The notes under the pieces were generated by a model. That model did not search any database. It was not told the origin of the DNA and worked only from the letters and a program-made list of their open reading frames with translations. Position numbers and translations under genes: made by a program. Positions 34,473-34,904 of a stretch of 34,904 nucleotides of DNA are shown here, one piece after another; the stretch's first letter is position 1; each line of letters starts with the position of its first letter. The stretch is from an uncultured Clostridia bacterium (lineage in GTDB: Bacteria > Bacillota > Clostridia > Oscillospirales > CAG-382): NCBI GenBank assembly GCA_947626805.1, contig CANQTR010000008.1, positions 1 through 34,904 of the forward strand, read 5' to 3'.

Positions 34473-34904
34473 TCAATGATGTGTTACAAAGTCAGGAAAA
34501 GAAAAGAGGACAAATTTAGGAGAGAACCAGTTAAGCGGACGCATGGGAAAATTGTTGTATTGACGTTGGCGGACGGCTAACTGCTTTTTGAAATCGTCGA
34601 AGGAATAAAACTTGTGAGAAGCATAAAACTCCTCGTTGTCCTTGCGGTGAGAACGCTCCACTTTACCGTTATGTCGCGGCGTGAAAGGCTTGATCAGCTT
34701 GTGCCGAATACCAAACTTGGCAAGGGTGTTCTCAAAGAGCGTCTTTTTGGGGCTTTTCTGGGGATTCAGCCTGTTTGTGAACTCCGAGCCATTGTCGGTC
34801 TGGACGCATTCGATGGCGTAGGGGAATCTCTCGATAACGTGTTGTAGAAATACGGTAGAGGAATAGGTGCTGTGCTCTTCAAAGGCTTCCAGATAGCGAA
34901 AACG
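34473..34904 (-). mobile_element. Insertion sequence transposase, C-terminal part (DDE integrase core)
   Basis: A continuous frame of 143 codons reaches the window edge, so the gene is cut by the window rather than proven broken. QTDNGSEFTNRL carries the second catalytic Asp and PRHNGKVERSHRKDNEEFY the catalytic Glu of an rve/DDE integrase core. The Asp-Glu distance is longer than the 35 residues typical of IS3, so an IS481-like element fits better; the family is not certain. The frame ends at 34473. The element edge is probably near 34460-34470 (TGTAGGTTTGTC region), but no terminal repeat can be confirmed without the other end. The segment is more AT-rich than its surroundings. Confidence 0.85.

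Noticed and set aside
1..34904. tRNA or rRNA genes
   Set aside because: No cloverleaf-like or rRNA-like sequence was recognised on either strand.

Overview
The window is GC-rich bacterial DNA with dense co-oriented operons, frequent ATGA/GTGA stop-start overlaps, AGGAGG-type ribosome binding sites and near-consensus TTGACA-17-TATAAT promoters. A GntR/YtrA-type regulator with its ABC pair, a class B sortase, a trigger factor and a CotH-kinase protein ending in a partial dockerin point to a high-GC member of the Clostridia (Oscillospiraceae/Ruminococcaceae-like, probably from gut or another anaerobic habitat). This placement is inference; no rRNA is present.

Region 1 (1-7658, plus strand) is an isoprenoid/nucleic-acid operon: the 3' part of an RsuA/RluB/E/F pseudouridine synthase, xseB, ispA, a roughly 610-nt non-coding interval, a small membrane protein, dxs, tlyA, argR and recN. 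The order ispA - large RNA - membrane protein - dxs - tlyA - argR - recN is the classic context of OLE RNA (ornate large extremophilic RNA) and its membrane partner OapA. The interval has a closing helix that defines a 609-nt unit and the protein has RxxR and DxxxD motifs, so this is called as OLE RNA/OapA.

Region 2 (7659-14306) holds a structured intergenic repeat (copy A), an unrecognised 592-residue lipoprotein with its own promoter, and on the minus strand a udk-like kinase followed by two ABC exporter half-transporters in a tightly overlapping operon.

Region 3 (14307-20576) holds a secreted CotH-kinase/dockerin protein (minus) divergent from a GntR-ABC ATPase-ABC permease operon (plus). 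A 406-bp gap follows. It contains a strong terminator, two hairpins, a stranded second copy of the last 13 codons of clpP, and copy B of the structured repeat ending 4 nt from the clpP stop codon. Copies A and B differ by compensatory changes in their helices.

Region 4 (20577-26286, minus) is protein quality control and one-carbon metabolism: tig, clpX, a sugar-phosphate nucleotidyltransferase, glyA and, from an additional promoter, clpP. ClpP carries Asn at position 172 in place of the catalytic Asp, as in Listeria ClpP1. Region 5 (26287-34904) holds a class B sortase (plus), then on the minus strand pth, mfd, a parvulin-type foldase lipoprotein and an acyltransferase. The window closes inside an insertion sequence placed directly upstream of the pth promoter.
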